A stretch of 47,267 nt of DNA from NCBI GenBank assembly GCA_002411105.1, contig DHQX01000009.1:65404-112670 (forward strand), in the 5' to 3' direction. Every line of letters starts with the position of its first letter. The first letter of the stretch is position 1. The position numbers and the translations under genes are program-made. The notes under the pieces were generated by a model. That model was not told the DNA's origin. It saw nothing but the letters and a program-made list of their open reading frames with translations, and did no database searches. Shown here in pieces: positions 29,256 through 37,735 of this stretch. The DNA comes from Christensenella sp. UBA5327. GTDB taxonomy: Bacteria > Bacillota > Clostridia > Christensenellales > Aristaeellaceae.

Positions 29256-30326
29256 CTATTTGTCCCCAAACGCGATGCTGATGTCCCGCGCGGCCTTCAC
29301 GATCTGGCTGTCCGGGTCCACCGGCTTGGGCACCCCCGCGATGTCCTCCAGCCGGTTGTGGGTGATGCGGTTGCCCTGCAGCGCCACCGTCACGCCAAAC
29401 TGGCCCTCCTTGATCAACTGGGCCGCGTGCACGCCAAACTGGGTGGACAGCACCCGGTCATAGGCGCAGGGGCTGCCGCCGCGCTGCATGTGGCCGGGGA
29501 TCACCGTGCGGCACTCCACCCCGGTCAGCTCCTGAAGCTGAACCGCGATGCGCTGGGAGATGTTATTATACTCACTCTGCGCCCGGGCGGCCTCCCGGTC
29601 CTTGCGCTTCATGGCGGCCTCCTCCTGGGTCATGGCGCCCTCGGCCACGGCGATGATGGTGAAGTACTTGCCCAATTTCGCCCGGTCATCCAGCACCTTG
29701 GCCACCTTCCCGATGTCATAGGGGAGCTCCGGCAACAGGATCACGTCAGCGCCCCCTGCCATCCCGGCATACAGCGTCAACCAGCCGGCCTTGTTGCCCA
29801 TGATCTCAATCACCATGCAGCGGCTGTGGCTGGCGGCGGTGGTGTGGATGCGGTCAATCACGTCGGTGGCGATATCAACCGCGGTGTGGAAGCCAAAGGT
29901 GAAGTCGGTGCCGTAGATGTCGTTGTCGATGGTTTTGGGGAGCCCGATGATGTTCAGCCCTTCCTGGCTGAGCATGTTGGCGGTCTTGTGGGTGCCGTTG
30001 CCCCCCAGCGTCACCAGGCAGTCCAGCCTCATGGCCTTATAGTTCATTTTCATGGCGTAGACCTTGTCCACGTTGTCCTCTTCCACCACCCGCATGTTGC
30101 GAAAGGGCGTGCGGCTGGTGCCCAGGATGGTGCCACCCAGGGTGAGGATGCCGGAGAACTGGGACTGCTGCATGATCTGGTAGTCCCCGTCAATCAGCCC
30201 CCGATAGCCCGCCCGGATGCCGATGATCTCCGCGTCAAGCGTCTGGTAGGCCGCCCGGGCCACGCCGCGGATGGCCGCGTTCAGGCCCGGGCAGTCTCCC
30301 CCGCTGGTCAGGATTCCGATGCGCAT
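29256..30326 (-). CDS. pfkA: 6-phosphofructokinase (group III type)
   Basis: A 356-residue glycolytic enzyme phosphorylating fructose 6-phosphate. Motifs are MRIGILTSGGDCPGLNAAI, VTLGGNGTHKTA, LPKTIDNDI and the substrate-site VIEIMGNKAGWLTL and GHMQRGGSP. PKTIDND (Lys at E. coli position 124 where group I enzymes have Gly) is typical of group III and PPi-using enzymes. GGNGT keeps the Gly at position 104 that allows ATP, while Asp103 is Asn. I therefore favour ATP as donor with PPi possible. It is monocistronic, flanked by hairpins on both sides. Confidence 0.92.
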   Translation of the reverse strand: MRIGILTSGGDCPGLNAAIRGVARAAYQTLDAEIIGIRAGYRGLIDGDYQIMQQSQFSGILTLGGTILGTSRTPFRNMRVVEEDNVDKVYAMKMNYKAMRLDCLVTLGGNGTHKTANMLSQEGLNIIGLPKTIDNDIYGTDFTFGFHTAVDIATDVIDRIHTTAASHSRCMVIEIMGNKAGWLTLYAGMAGGADVILLPELPYDIGKVAKVLDDRAKLGKYFTIIAVAEGAMTQEEAAMKRKDREAARAQSEYNNISQRIAVQLQELTGVECRTVIPGHMQRGGSPCAYDRVLSTQFGVHAAQLIKEGQFGVTVALQGNRITHNRLEDIAGVPKPVDPDSQIVKAARDISIAFGDK

Positions 30327-30369
30327 AGGCTTTGTTTCCTTTCACGTATGGGTTTTGAGGACGGGGTAT

Positions 30370-30403
30370 GGGGAAGGAGCTTTTTTCAAAAAGTTCCTTC
30401 CCC
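30370..30403. repeat. Intergenic hairpin with CTTTTT/AAAAAG apex
   Basis: 16-bp arms (30370-30385 with 30388-30403; one G-U pair) closed by a TC loop. It separates the HerA-like gene from pfkA and is the third member of the shared-apex hairpins. Confidence 0.6.
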
Positions 30404-30414
30404 ACTTGCTCAGC

Positions 30415-32181
30415 TTATTTGATCCCCAGGATATCCAGAATCCCCCGGCTGAGGGTTCTGCCCATGGTGTAGCCGGCGCCGGAGGCGGTGGAGCGGGTGA
30501 AGTTATCCAGCATCTTCTCGCCAATGGTTTTCACGGTCTTGGTGGTTTTAGCGACTGTTTTCTTCGCTTCCACCTTCACCGGCGCAGCCTCCTTCACAGG
30601 CACCACCGCCTGGGGCTCATACTGGCCGGTCTGGGGGTTATACACCAGGACGGGTGGGGGCGTCTGCTCCACCTTGCGCACGCTCTGCTGGGGCACGGGG
30701 GCTGTCTCCTGGTGGGGTAACACCACGGGGTCGGGCGCCATGGGTGCTTCCACCTGGCGCTCCACATACTGGCCGGTGGCCGGGTCAAACACCTTGAAGG
30801 TGGTTTTAAACACCTGCTCAGCCTTTTGCGCCACCTCTTCCACCACGCCCTGGCTCTCTTCCAGGATCACCCTGGCCAGGCCCGTCACGCCCTGGGAGCT
30901 GTATTTGGCCGCCAGCATCTCATAGGCGCTCTCCCGGTCAAACATGTGGGTGTACTTGTCCTTAAGCTCGCTTGTGTCAATCAAGGTTTGGCGCAGGCTG
31001 TCAGAAATCGCGCCAATGGCGGACTGGGGTGGCAGGATCACCGCCCGCTGGGTGATGCTGGGCGCGCCCTTTTCATCCAGGAAGGATAGCAGCGCCTCGC
31101 CGGTTTTCAGCTCCGTGATCGCCTGCTCGGTGTCAAAGGCCGGGTTGGTGCGGAAGGTCTGGGCCACGGTTTTAATCACCTTCTGTTCCTGGGGGGTGAA
31201 GGCGCGCAGCGCGTGCTGCACCCGCGCGGCCAACTGGGAGAGGACGCTTGAGGGCACATCGGCCGGGTTCTGGGTGATGAAAAACACGCCCACGCCCTTT
31301 GAGCGAATGAGCCGGATGGTGAGCTCCACCTTGCTCAAAAGTTCCCTCGGGCAATCCTCAAACAGCAGATGCGCCTCATCAAAGAAGAACACCATCCGGG
31401 GCAGCTCACTGTCGCCCTGCTCGGGCAGCAGCTCATAGAGTTCCCCCAGCATCCACAGCATAAATACCGAGTACATATAGGGCCTGAGGAACAGCTTATC
31501 AGCCGCCAGGATGTTGATCATCCCGCGGCCTTCCTCATCCCTGACAAACCAGTCGGCGATGTCAAGGGCCGGCTCGCCAAAGAACTTGTCGCCCCCCTGG
31601 TCTTCCAAAACACCAATCGCCCGCTGGATGGCGCCGACGGAGGCCTTGGTGATGTTGCCATAGCGCAGGGTATAGTCCCCCGCCTTGTCCCCGCAGTAGG
31701 CCAGCATGGCCCGGAGGTCCTTCAGGTCAATGAGCAACATCCCCTCATCATCCGCAATGCGGAACACGATGTGCAAAACACCTGCCTGGGTGTCGTTTAG
31801 CTGCAGCATCCGGGAGAGGAGCAGGGGCCCCATCTCGCTCACCGTGGTCCTCACCGGGTGCCCTGACACGCCGTACACATCCCACAGCGTCACCGGGTTG
31901 CCCTGGGGCGTAAAGTGTTCCACCCCCACCTGGTCAAGGCGGGCGCGGATCTTCTCATTCACCTCGCCGGGTTTGGCCAACCCCGCCAGGTCACCCTTCA
32001 CATCCGCCATAAACACCGGAACCCCCAGCTGGGAAAAAGCCTCCGCCAATACCTGCAGCGTCACCGTCTTCCCGGTGCCGGTGGCGCCGGAAATCAACCC
32101 GTGGCGGTTGGCCATCTGGGGCAGCATGGAAACCGGCCCCTCCTGGGATGTGCCCAGCCAGACCTTGTTGTCAAGCAGCAT
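30415..32181 (-). CDS. HerA-like/DUF853 ATPase (YjgR type)
   Basis: About 588 residues. Walker A ISGATGTGKTVTLQ is near residue 32 and Walker B MVFFFDEAHLLFED near 265, followed by GVGVFFITQNPADVPSSVL, which define the DUF853 branch of HerA/FtsK-type ATPases. The C-terminal 130 residues contain two imperfect copies of a V-x-DPATGQY / V-x-NPQTGQY unit and a Pro/Lys-rich linker before a small Gly-rich end. The biochemical role is not established; DNA translocation is inferred from relatives. ATG 32181 is 8 bases after GGAGG and preferred. Confidence 0.9.
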   Translation of the reverse strand: MLLDNKVWLGTSQEGPVSMLPQMANRHGLISGATGTGKTVTLQVLAEAFSQLGVPVFMADVKGDLAGLAKPGEVNEKIRARLDQVGVEHFTPQGNPVTLWDVYGVSGHPVRTTVSEMGPLLLSRMLQLNDTQAGVLHIVFRIADDEGMLLIDLKDLRAMLAYCGDKAGDYTLRYGNITKASVGAIQRAIGVLEDQGGDKFFGEPALDIADWFVRDEEGRGMINILAADKLFLRPYMYSVFMLWMLGELYELLPEQGDSELPRMVFFFDEAHLLFEDCPRELLSKVELTIRLIRSKGVGVFFITQNPADVPSSVLSQLAARVQHALRAFTPQEQKVIKTVAQTFRTNPAFDTEQAITELKTGEALLSFLDEKGAPSITQRAVILPPQSAIGAISDSLRQTLIDTSELKDKYTHMFDRESAYEMLAAKYSSQGVTGLARVILEESQGVVEEVAQKAEQVFKTTFKVFDPATGQYVERQVEAPMAPDPVVLPHQETAPVPQQSVRKVEQTPPPVLVYNPQTGQYEPQAVVPVKEAAPVKVEAKKTVAKTTKTVKTIGEKMLDNFTRSTASGAGYTMGRTLSRGILDILGIK

Positions 32182-32237
32182 ATTCATATCCTCCGTTCGT
32201 TTCATATTGCACAGCCTAATGCCTTAGAATTTGATTT

Positions 32238-32266
32238 ATTTTAGCATAGCCGCGCATTTGTCACAA
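32238..32266 (-). promoter_or_regulatory. Promoter of the HerA-like gene
   Basis: Minus strand: TTGTGA (32266-32261), 17-base spacer, TAAAAT (32243-32238), about 50 bases before the start codon. Confidence 0.65.
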
Positions 32267-32290
32267 CGATTTTTGACAATTCCTTCCTGT

Positions 32291-32324
32291 AAAAAACAGG
32301 AGCCTTCTTCGCAGAAGGCCCCTG
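32291..32324 (-). terminator. Terminator of flavoprotein reductase 1
   Basis: Minus strand: 12-bp stem (CAGGGGCCTTCT / AGAAGGCTCCTG, one G-U pair), GCGA tetraloop, then TTTTTT. Confidence 0.9.
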
Positions 32325-32372
32325 CCAGGTTGGTTAATTGCGATTGTCCTGCAACAGCTTCATCGCTGATTC

Positions 32373-34415
32373 TTACTGCGCCGCATTTTCGCCCGCGATT
32401 TGGCCAAAGGTGAAGATGTCAGCAATCGCGTTCCCGCCAAGGCGGTTTCCAGCATGGATGCCGCCCGTGACCTCGCCCGCGGCCCACAGCCCTTCTATGA
32501 TGGTGCCATCATCCTTGAGCACACGGGTCTGTGTGTCGATCACAACGCCGCCCATGGTGTGGTGCAGGGAAGACTTTCTGGGGCTGATGCACAGGTACAG
32601 ATTCGGGTCAGCTTCAAACGCCTCCAGGTCAATACCACCCGCAATCACTTCCTTGCCAAAATCATCATCGTGCTGCTTGGTGACATAGCCGTTGTATTTT
32701 TCAATGGTCGCCCGGAGCGCTTCTTCAGTAAACGCAGGGGCCACGCCTGCCGCAGGCGTTTTGGAGGCTTCAGCCAGTTCTGCCAAGGTGGCACCCGCCC
32801 AGATATGGCCGCCTGTTACCATGGCCTTCACCCGGTCGTTCATGTCGGTGCCGGAAAGGAACTGGGTGGGGTTGTTTCTGTCACCCCGGCCAGCATAGAT
32901 GATGTAGAAAATGCCATTGTCCAGCGCCAATGAGGCTTTTGCCAGCACGTCACGCTCAGCATATTCGTTGACAAAGCGATTGCCGGCGCCGTCCACCCAA
33001 ATCTGCTCGCTGGCGTCACCCCAGATGCCATCGGTCATGGTTCCCTTCACCGGGGATGAGGAGGGCATCATCTGCGCAATTTCCATCCCGGTCACATCAG
33101 CGCCGATTTTCTGGGCCATGATGATGCCATCACCTTCATTGGTGCCCATATTGGTGGACAAGGTCCGGTCAGACAAATCATCTCCCCAATACTTATCGTA
33201 TTCCTTTACCATGGCTGGGTTGGCGCAATAACCGCCAGTTGCCAGAACCACACCCTTGGCGGTATTGATGGTGATCTTTGTGCCGTCTGCCTTGACAGCC
33301 TTGGCGCCGATCACTTTGTTGTTTTTGTCAACCAGCAGCTCTGTGCCCTCGGTTTCTGTATAGATCTTAACGCCGTTCTCCTCGGCGACCTTGGCCAGCT
33401 GAGGAATACGGTCAGCGCCAGACATAAACGAATGGGTCCGCGGCCACATGGCTCCAAGAACCGTTGTCAGGCCCCTTTCGGCTGTCGCATCGCCATAGGA
33501 GGGGTTCAAACCAATGGTGCCCATCCATTCCAAAGAGGGCAAAGCCTGCTCGGCCAGCACTTTCGCCAGGTCATAATCAGAAGCTATCCAGCTCCCGTCA
33601 TTCATCTGGCGCAGGCCGCCAATGTAAATATGCCACATGTGCATGGCGATGGAGTCAAAGCCGGGCATGTCTTCGCCCACGGTTTTCCCCTGGTTCGCCT
33701 CAAAAAAGGCCTTGATGTCCGCCTGCACTTGCTTCAGGGCCTGCTTCCATTCCGGATACAGGTCCAGCTTGAGCGCCGGGTCGTTCTCGTCCATGGCCAG
33801 GTAGGATTCCATGGTCTCCTGCTGCGCCTTGGACAGTTTCATATGCGACTGTGCCGCCGGATCCACCGCATTATATGCGGCACCAGCCACCAGGGTATTT
33901 CCGCCCAGCACAGAGCCCTTTTCAATCAGGATGACCTTTGCCCCCTTCTGGGCTGCGGTGATCGCCGCGGAAAAGCCTGCGCCGCCGCCGCCCATCACCA
34001 AAACGTCGGTATCCCATGTTTCATCCGGGCCTGCCTCAGGGGAATATTTTGTGTTTCTAAGCTCTTTTGCATCCAAACCAGCTTTTTCAGCGGCATCCGC
34101 CACCGCATTGATGATGCCATAGCTGGTCAGGGTGGCGCCAGCAACCGTGTCCAGCCCCAAAGCCTGATGCGCAATGATCTGGCTGGGGATGCGCTCTTTG
34201 GCGACAGCGGTGATATTGGCCGTCTCCGAATACTGCACAAAATCAATGCCGGTTATTTTGCCGTCGTCCACCGAGATGCTGACGGTGATAGGGCCTTGCA
34301 TGCCATGTCCTGTTCCTTCATAGGTCTTGGTTTCCGCAGACGCGAGGGTCAGATTCATTGGAAACACCATCAAAGCACAAAGAAACAGAATTAAAAGCAA
34401 CCGTTTTTTACCCAT
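32373..34415 (-). CDS. Secreted FMN/FAD flavoprotein reductase, fumarate-reductase type
   Basis: A 680-residue exported enzyme. Residues 1-26 are a Sec signal peptide (cut near ASA). Residues about 30-105 are an FMN-binding domain with DTVAGATLTS (89-98), the ApbE flavinylation motif with Thr97 as likely acceptor. From 137 (DVLVMGGGGAGFSAA) the FAD-binding fumarate-reductase/urocanate-reductase domain follows. Active-site residues of Shewanella flavocytochrome c are conserved: His328 (RTHSF), Arg488 (ERDVLAK), His618/619 (HHTMGG) and Arg658 (NRLGGNA). It should reduce fumarate or another alpha,beta-unsaturated acid outside the membrane. It has its own promoter and terminator. No flavin transferase ApbE gene lies nearby. 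Confidence 0.93.
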   Translation of the reverse strand: MGKKRLLLILFLCALMVFPMNLTLASAETKTYEGTGHGMQGPITVSISVDDGKITGIDFVQYSETANITAVAKERIPSQIIAHQALGLDTVAGATLTSYGIINAVADAAEKAGLDAKELRNTKYSPEAGPDETWDTDVLVMGGGGAGFSAAITAAQKGAKVILIEKGSVLGGNTLVAGAAYNAVDPAAQSHMKLSKAQQETMESYLAMDENDPALKLDLYPEWKQALKQVQADIKAFFEANQGKTVGEDMPGFDSIAMHMWHIYIGGLRQMNDGSWIASDYDLAKVLAEQALPSLEWMGTIGLNPSYGDATAERGLTTVLGAMWPRTHSFMSGADRIPQLAKVAEENGVKIYTETEGTELLVDKNNKVIGAKAVKADGTKITINTAKGVVLATGGYCANPAMVKEYDKYWGDDLSDRTLSTNMGTNEGDGIIMAQKIGADVTGMEIAQMMPSSSPVKGTMTDGIWGDASEQIWVDGAGNRFVNEYAERDVLAKASLALDNGIFYIIYAGRGDRNNPTQFLSGTDMNDRVKAMVTGGHIWAGATLAELAEASKTPAAGVAPAFTEEALRATIEKYNGYVTKQHDDDFGKEVIAGGIDLEAFEADPNLYLCISPRKSSLHHTMGGVVIDTQTRVLKDDGTIIEGLWAAGEVTGGIHAGNRLGGNAIADIFTFGQIAGENAAQ

Positions 34416-34449
34416 GGGTGACCTCCTGTTTATTCTTTTTTGCTACCTG

Positions 34450-34477
34450 ATTCTATCATATATCGATGAAAAGTCAA
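34450..34477 (-). promoter_or_regulatory. Promoter of flavoprotein reductase 1
   Basis: Minus strand: TTGACT (34477-34472), 16-base spacer, TAGAAT (34455-34450). Confidence 0.7.
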
Positions 34478-34546
34478 GGAATTTCCTCAGTAAATCAACA
34501 TATAGTTAGCGCCGTTTCAGGGTGAACCTGTCTGATTGCTTGAAGA

Positions 34547-34575
34547 ACGCCCGCTGTCTTATACACAGCGGGCGT
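34547..34575 (-). terminator. Terminator of flavoprotein reductase 2
   Basis: Perfect 11-bp stem (ACGCCCGCTGT / ACAGCGGGCGT) with a 7-base loop, followed on the minus strand by TCTTC; the U-tract is weak. Confidence 0.65.
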
Positions 34576-34605
34576 CCAGTTAATTAAACCAGGTTGTTAT
34601 GCTCT

Positions 34606-36426
34606 TTACTTGGACAACGCGTACTCGGCTGCGCTGTTACCAGCGATTTTGCCCCACACAATGTTGATGGTATTGGCTAATCCACCCACAGAGGCATGGC
34701 CGCCAATGTTCGCCCCACCAACGATCTCGCCGCACTGATACAGGCCTGCGATGGGGGCGCCTTTGGTATTGATGACTTGCGCGTCGCTGTTCATCAGGGG
34801 GCCGCCCTTTGTAAGCAGCACAGATGGGCAGCTCTTAATCGCATAGTAGGGGCCCTTCTCAAGCGCCACCAAGGTGGCGGGGTCGCGCCCAAAGTCCTTG
34901 TCCTCGCCAGCGGCTACAAAACCATTGTATTTTTCAAGCGTTTCGGCCAGCGCTTCGGCGTTGATGCCAGCGGCCTTCGCCAGGTCTTCAATGGTCTCGC
35001 CTTTGTACACACAATCATTAGCCGCCAGCAGTTCCTCAAACTTGCTCCAGTTCTCATCGTCCCCTGTGATGATGGGATCATGCGTGTCCCGAATGTCCTG
35101 GGAAATGATGAAGAACACCAAATTCTCAGGCGCGTTTTCATACATGGCTTTCTTCTGGCTGTCAAGGCCGCCTCTTTCGGCGCTCGCGCGCACGCCATCC
35201 TTATTCACCCAAATCGTCCCATCGTAGTTTGCGTTCACACCCACAGTCTTGGCGAAGGTGCCGCTGTTGACAGGCACTGCGCCCACATAACCGGGGATAT
35301 ATTCCATGTTGGAAAACTGCGCGCCGGCTTTCTCAGCAAAGCGGTAGCCGTCGCCTGTGGCAAAAGCGGGCGCTGTGGACACAGCGTTTTTAAAGTTATA
35401 GCGCTTGACCAGCTCTTCACTGTGGCCATAGCCGCCGGTCGCCAGGATGACGGCATCGGCATAGTACTCGGTTTTTGCCTCGTCATTGATGACAACACCA
35501 ACCACAGCGCCGTTTTCATCAATGATGATGTCACCAACTTCGGTGTTCATCATGATCGCGGCATTGCCCTGGTCCTGATAGCTCTCAAGCAAGGGGATGA
35601 TTTTAGCCAGCAAGCCCTTGCTGGTGGGCACGCCGTCCAGGTGCATCATATACTGACGCGGCACGTTGAAAGCGTCATAGGCCGCTGACATGGTGGGAAT
35701 ACGGTCACCCAGGTCCACGCCCAGCGAATCCACCCACTCAACCGCTGCGACCGCGTTTTCCACATGGGTCTTGGTCAGCTCTTGAATGTTGGCACCGCCG
35801 CCCATGCGCAAAATATCCGCCGCGAAGTTCTCAGGGGAGTCCTCGATGCCGGCATCCTTCTGCAGCTGGGTGCCCGCCGCCGAAAGGCTGCCGCCAGAGT
35901 AGTTGTTGGAGCCGCCCAGCACACCGGTTTTCTCAAACAGATAGACTTTAGCGCCCGCTTCCACAGCAGTAATCGCTGCAATCAGGCCCGCGCCGCCGCC
36001 GCCAATGACGATGACGTCAGGATTCTCAAACGCCGGCTCGGTGCTTTTTTCTTCTTCCACCGTCTCAACCGCGACCACCGCCAAATCTTCCGGGCTCAGG
36101 CCAGCAGCCTTCAATGCCTCTGCCGCCGCTTCCTTGACGGCGTTGCTGGTCAGAGTAGCGCCAGCGACGCTATCAACTTCCACAGAGTTTTGGGCAACCA
36201 TCGCTTCAGCCATGGCCGGCATGGCAGATTTGCCGATGCCCGCGGTCTCCGCGTCACCCGTGATGTTAACGGCCGTGATTTTGTCGTCTTCAACTGTCAA
36301 GGACACCTTCACCGGTCCGCCAAATCCCTGCGCCTCCGCGGAAAATTCCTGCGCGCCAGCCGTGCCAAACACGGACAGACACATCGCCAAAGCAAGCAAA
36401 ATGGCAAGGCTTCTCCTAGATCTCAT
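34606..36426 (-). CDS. Secreted FMN/FAD flavoprotein reductase with altered substrate site
   Basis: A 606-residue exported flavoprotein built like its neighbour. Residues 1-25 are a signal peptide starting MRSRRSLAILL (Sec type, though SRRSL also loosely fits Tat). The FMN domain has DSVAGATLTS (85-94), and the FAD domain starts at DVIVIGGGGAGLIAA (137). His262 and Arg418 fall where the catalytic His and proton-donor Arg of fumarate reductases are expected. The second substrate His is replaced (VLLTKGG at 536-542 instead of HHTMGG) and the carboxylate-binding Arg is replaced (HASVGGLAN instead of NRLGGNA). The substrate is therefore probably not a C4 dicarboxylate. ATG 36426 has AAAGGAGG upstream. 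Confidence 0.9.
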   Translation of the reverse strand: MRSRRSLAILLALAMCLSVFGTAGAQEFSAEAQGFGGPVKVSLTVEDDKITAVNITGDAETAGIGKSAMPAMAEAMVAQNSVEVDSVAGATLTSNAVKEAAAEALKAAGLSPEDLAVVAVETVEEEKSTEPAFENPDVIVIGGGGAGLIAAITAVEAGAKVYLFEKTGVLGGSNNYSGGSLSAAGTQLQKDAGIEDSPENFAADILRMGGGANIQELTKTHVENAVAAVEWVDSLGVDLGDRIPTMSAAYDAFNVPRQYMMHLDGVPTSKGLLAKIIPLLESYQDQGNAAIMMNTEVGDIIIDENGAVVGVVINDEAKTEYYADAVILATGGYGHSEELVKRYNFKNAVSTAPAFATGDGYRFAEKAGAQFSNMEYIPGYVGAVPVNSGTFAKTVGVNANYDGTIWVNKDGVRASAERGGLDSQKKAMYENAPENLVFFIISQDIRDTHDPIITGDDENWSKFEELLAANDCVYKGETIEDLAKAAGINAEALAETLEKYNGFVAAGEDKDFGRDPATLVALEKGPYYAIKSCPSVLLTKGGPLMNSDAQVINTKGAPIAGLYQCGEIVGGANIGGHASVGGLANTINIVWGKIAGNSAAEYALSK

Positions 36427-36488
36427 GGGGTTTCCTCCTTTATTCTGTTGCGCATGTCCCAATGACATATGCAAACTTTCAGTTGATT

Positions 36489-36517
36489 ATGATACATGCT
36501 TCTTTCACTCAAATCAA
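36489..36517 (-). promoter_or_regulatory. Promoter of flavoprotein reductase 2
   Basis: Minus strand: TTGATT (36517-36512), 17-base spacer, TATCAT (36494-36489). The hexamers lie in a wider inverted repeat, GTTGATT (36483-36489) and AATCAAC (36512-36518), so a dimeric regulator could cover the promoter. Confidence 0.65.
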
Positions 36518-36604
36518 CACGAAACAATGTGTTTTCGGAAGAAAAACATCTTGTAATAATTTTAAATATATTCGAATTACAGAAAATTTATAGGATTGAT
36601 TTGT

Positions 36605-37735
36605 TTAAAATTCCACCACCACCGCCACCGCCTGCACCGCGATGCCTTCTTCCCGGCCCACAAAGCCCAGGCCTTCTGTGGTGGTGGCTTTAACGGACAC
36701 ATGGTCTATGGGAAGACCCAGGGCGCTTGCGATGTTGGCGCGCATCTGGGGGATGTGGGGGGCCAGCTTGGGGCGCTGGGCCTGGATGGTAAGGTCGCAC
36801 TGGCTTGGGACAAAGCCCTTTTCTTTCATCAGCGCCACGGCTTTTTCAAGCAGAACCATGGAGGAGATGCCCTTGTAGGCGGGGTCGCTGTCCGGGAAGT
36901 GCTGGCCGATGTCACCCATCGCGCAGGCCCCCAGCAGCGCATCGGTCAGGGCGTGGAGGGCGGCGTCGGCGTCTGAATGCCCCAGCAGACCCATCGCATG
37001 GGGGATGGTGACCCCGCCCAAAATCAGCGGGCGGCCTAAAACCAGGCGGTGCACATCATAGCCCATGCCCACCCGGGGCGTGCCCATCATCTGTTCAGCC
37101 ATCACGAAATCCTCCGGCAGGGTGATTTTGATGTTCTTCCGGCTGCCGGGGACAATCGCCACCGGAAGCCCCAGCCGCTCCACCAGCCCCGCGTCATCGC
37201 TCAGGGCATCGGCGCATGCCGCGTAGGCCTGCTCCAGCAATTCCCGCTTAAAGCCCTGGGGCGTTTGCACCGCGAAAAGGCCTTCCCGGGCCTGGGTGCC
37301 TGTGACCAGGCCCGCCTGCCCCTTTTTGAGGGTATCAGTCACGGGCACAGCGGGCACGGCGGCGCCAACTTCCCCGGCTTTCTCCAGCACCGCCCGGGCC
37401 ATCCCAAGCCCGGCAAAGGGCCGGGCGGCGTCATGCACCAAAAGCACCTCTGCCTCCTCCGGCAAGGCCGCCAGGGCATTTTCCACCGAGTGGCGCCGGG
37501 TGTCCCCGCCATATACGATCTTGTCAGCACTCAGCGCCGCTTGATGCAGGGCAGATTTGACCGCGCCTTCATCCTCCGGCCTTATCACCAGCACCACGCC
37601 CGCACACACTTGGCGCAGCAGCCTCAGCCCATGGCAAAACAGCGCCTCCCCGCCCAGGGGCAGCAGCACCTTGTTCTGCTGTGCCCCCAGGCGGCTGCCG
37701 CTGCCAGCTGCCACCAGGATGCCCCAGGCGCTCAT
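36605..37735 (-). CDS. ispDF: Bifunctional IspDF of the MEP isoprenoid pathway
   Basis: A 376-residue fusion. The N-terminal 220 residues are IspD, which makes CDP-methylerythritol from MEP and CTP (ILVAAGSGSRLG, LLVHDAARPF, VQTPQGF). The C-terminal 155 are IspF, which cyclises the 2-phosphate derivative to MEcPP (RVGMGYDVHRLVLGRPLILG, LLGHSDADAALHALTDALLG, and EGLGFVGREEGIAVQA). Metal-binding Asp and His of IspF are in DVH and HSDAD. It is the last gene of the overlapping minus-strand run, joined to the DUF4364 gene by ATGA. Confidence 0.96.
   Translation of the reverse strand: MSAWGILVAAGSGSRLGAQQNKVLLPLGGEALFCHGLRLLRQVCAGVVLVIRPEDEGAVKSALHQAALSADKIVYGGDTRRHSVENALAALPEEAEVLLVHDAARPFAGLGMARAVLEKAGEVGAAVPAVPVTDTLKKGQAGLVTGTQAREGLFAVQTPQGFKRELLEQAYAACADALSDDAGLVERLGLPVAIVPGSRKNIKITLPEDFVMAEQMMGTPRVGMGYDVHRLVLGRPLILGGVTIPHAMGLLGHSDADAALHALTDALLGACAMGDIGQHFPDSDPAYKGISSMVLLEKAVALMKEKGFVPSQCDLTIQAQRPKLAPHIPQMRANIASALGLPIDHVSVKATTTEGLGFVGREEGIAVQAVAVVVEF

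Noticed and set aside
29211..30422. A 403-codon plus-strand ORF opposite pfkA
   Set aside because: It is the antisense of a clear phosphofructokinase in GC-rich DNA, has no ribosome site or recognisable family, and is His/Gly/Val-rich as such shadows usually are.
33432..35688. Long plus-strand ORFs (320 and 330 codons) opposite the two flavoprotein genes
   Set aside because: Both are antisense to well-supported enzymes and show no family motifs or start signals.
36483..36518. Possible FNR/CRP-type site in the flavoprotein 2 promoter (TTGAT...)
   Set aside because: The half-site spacing does not fit TTGAT-N4-ATCAA, and the outer inverted repeat is 22 bases apart; noted only as a generic dyad.
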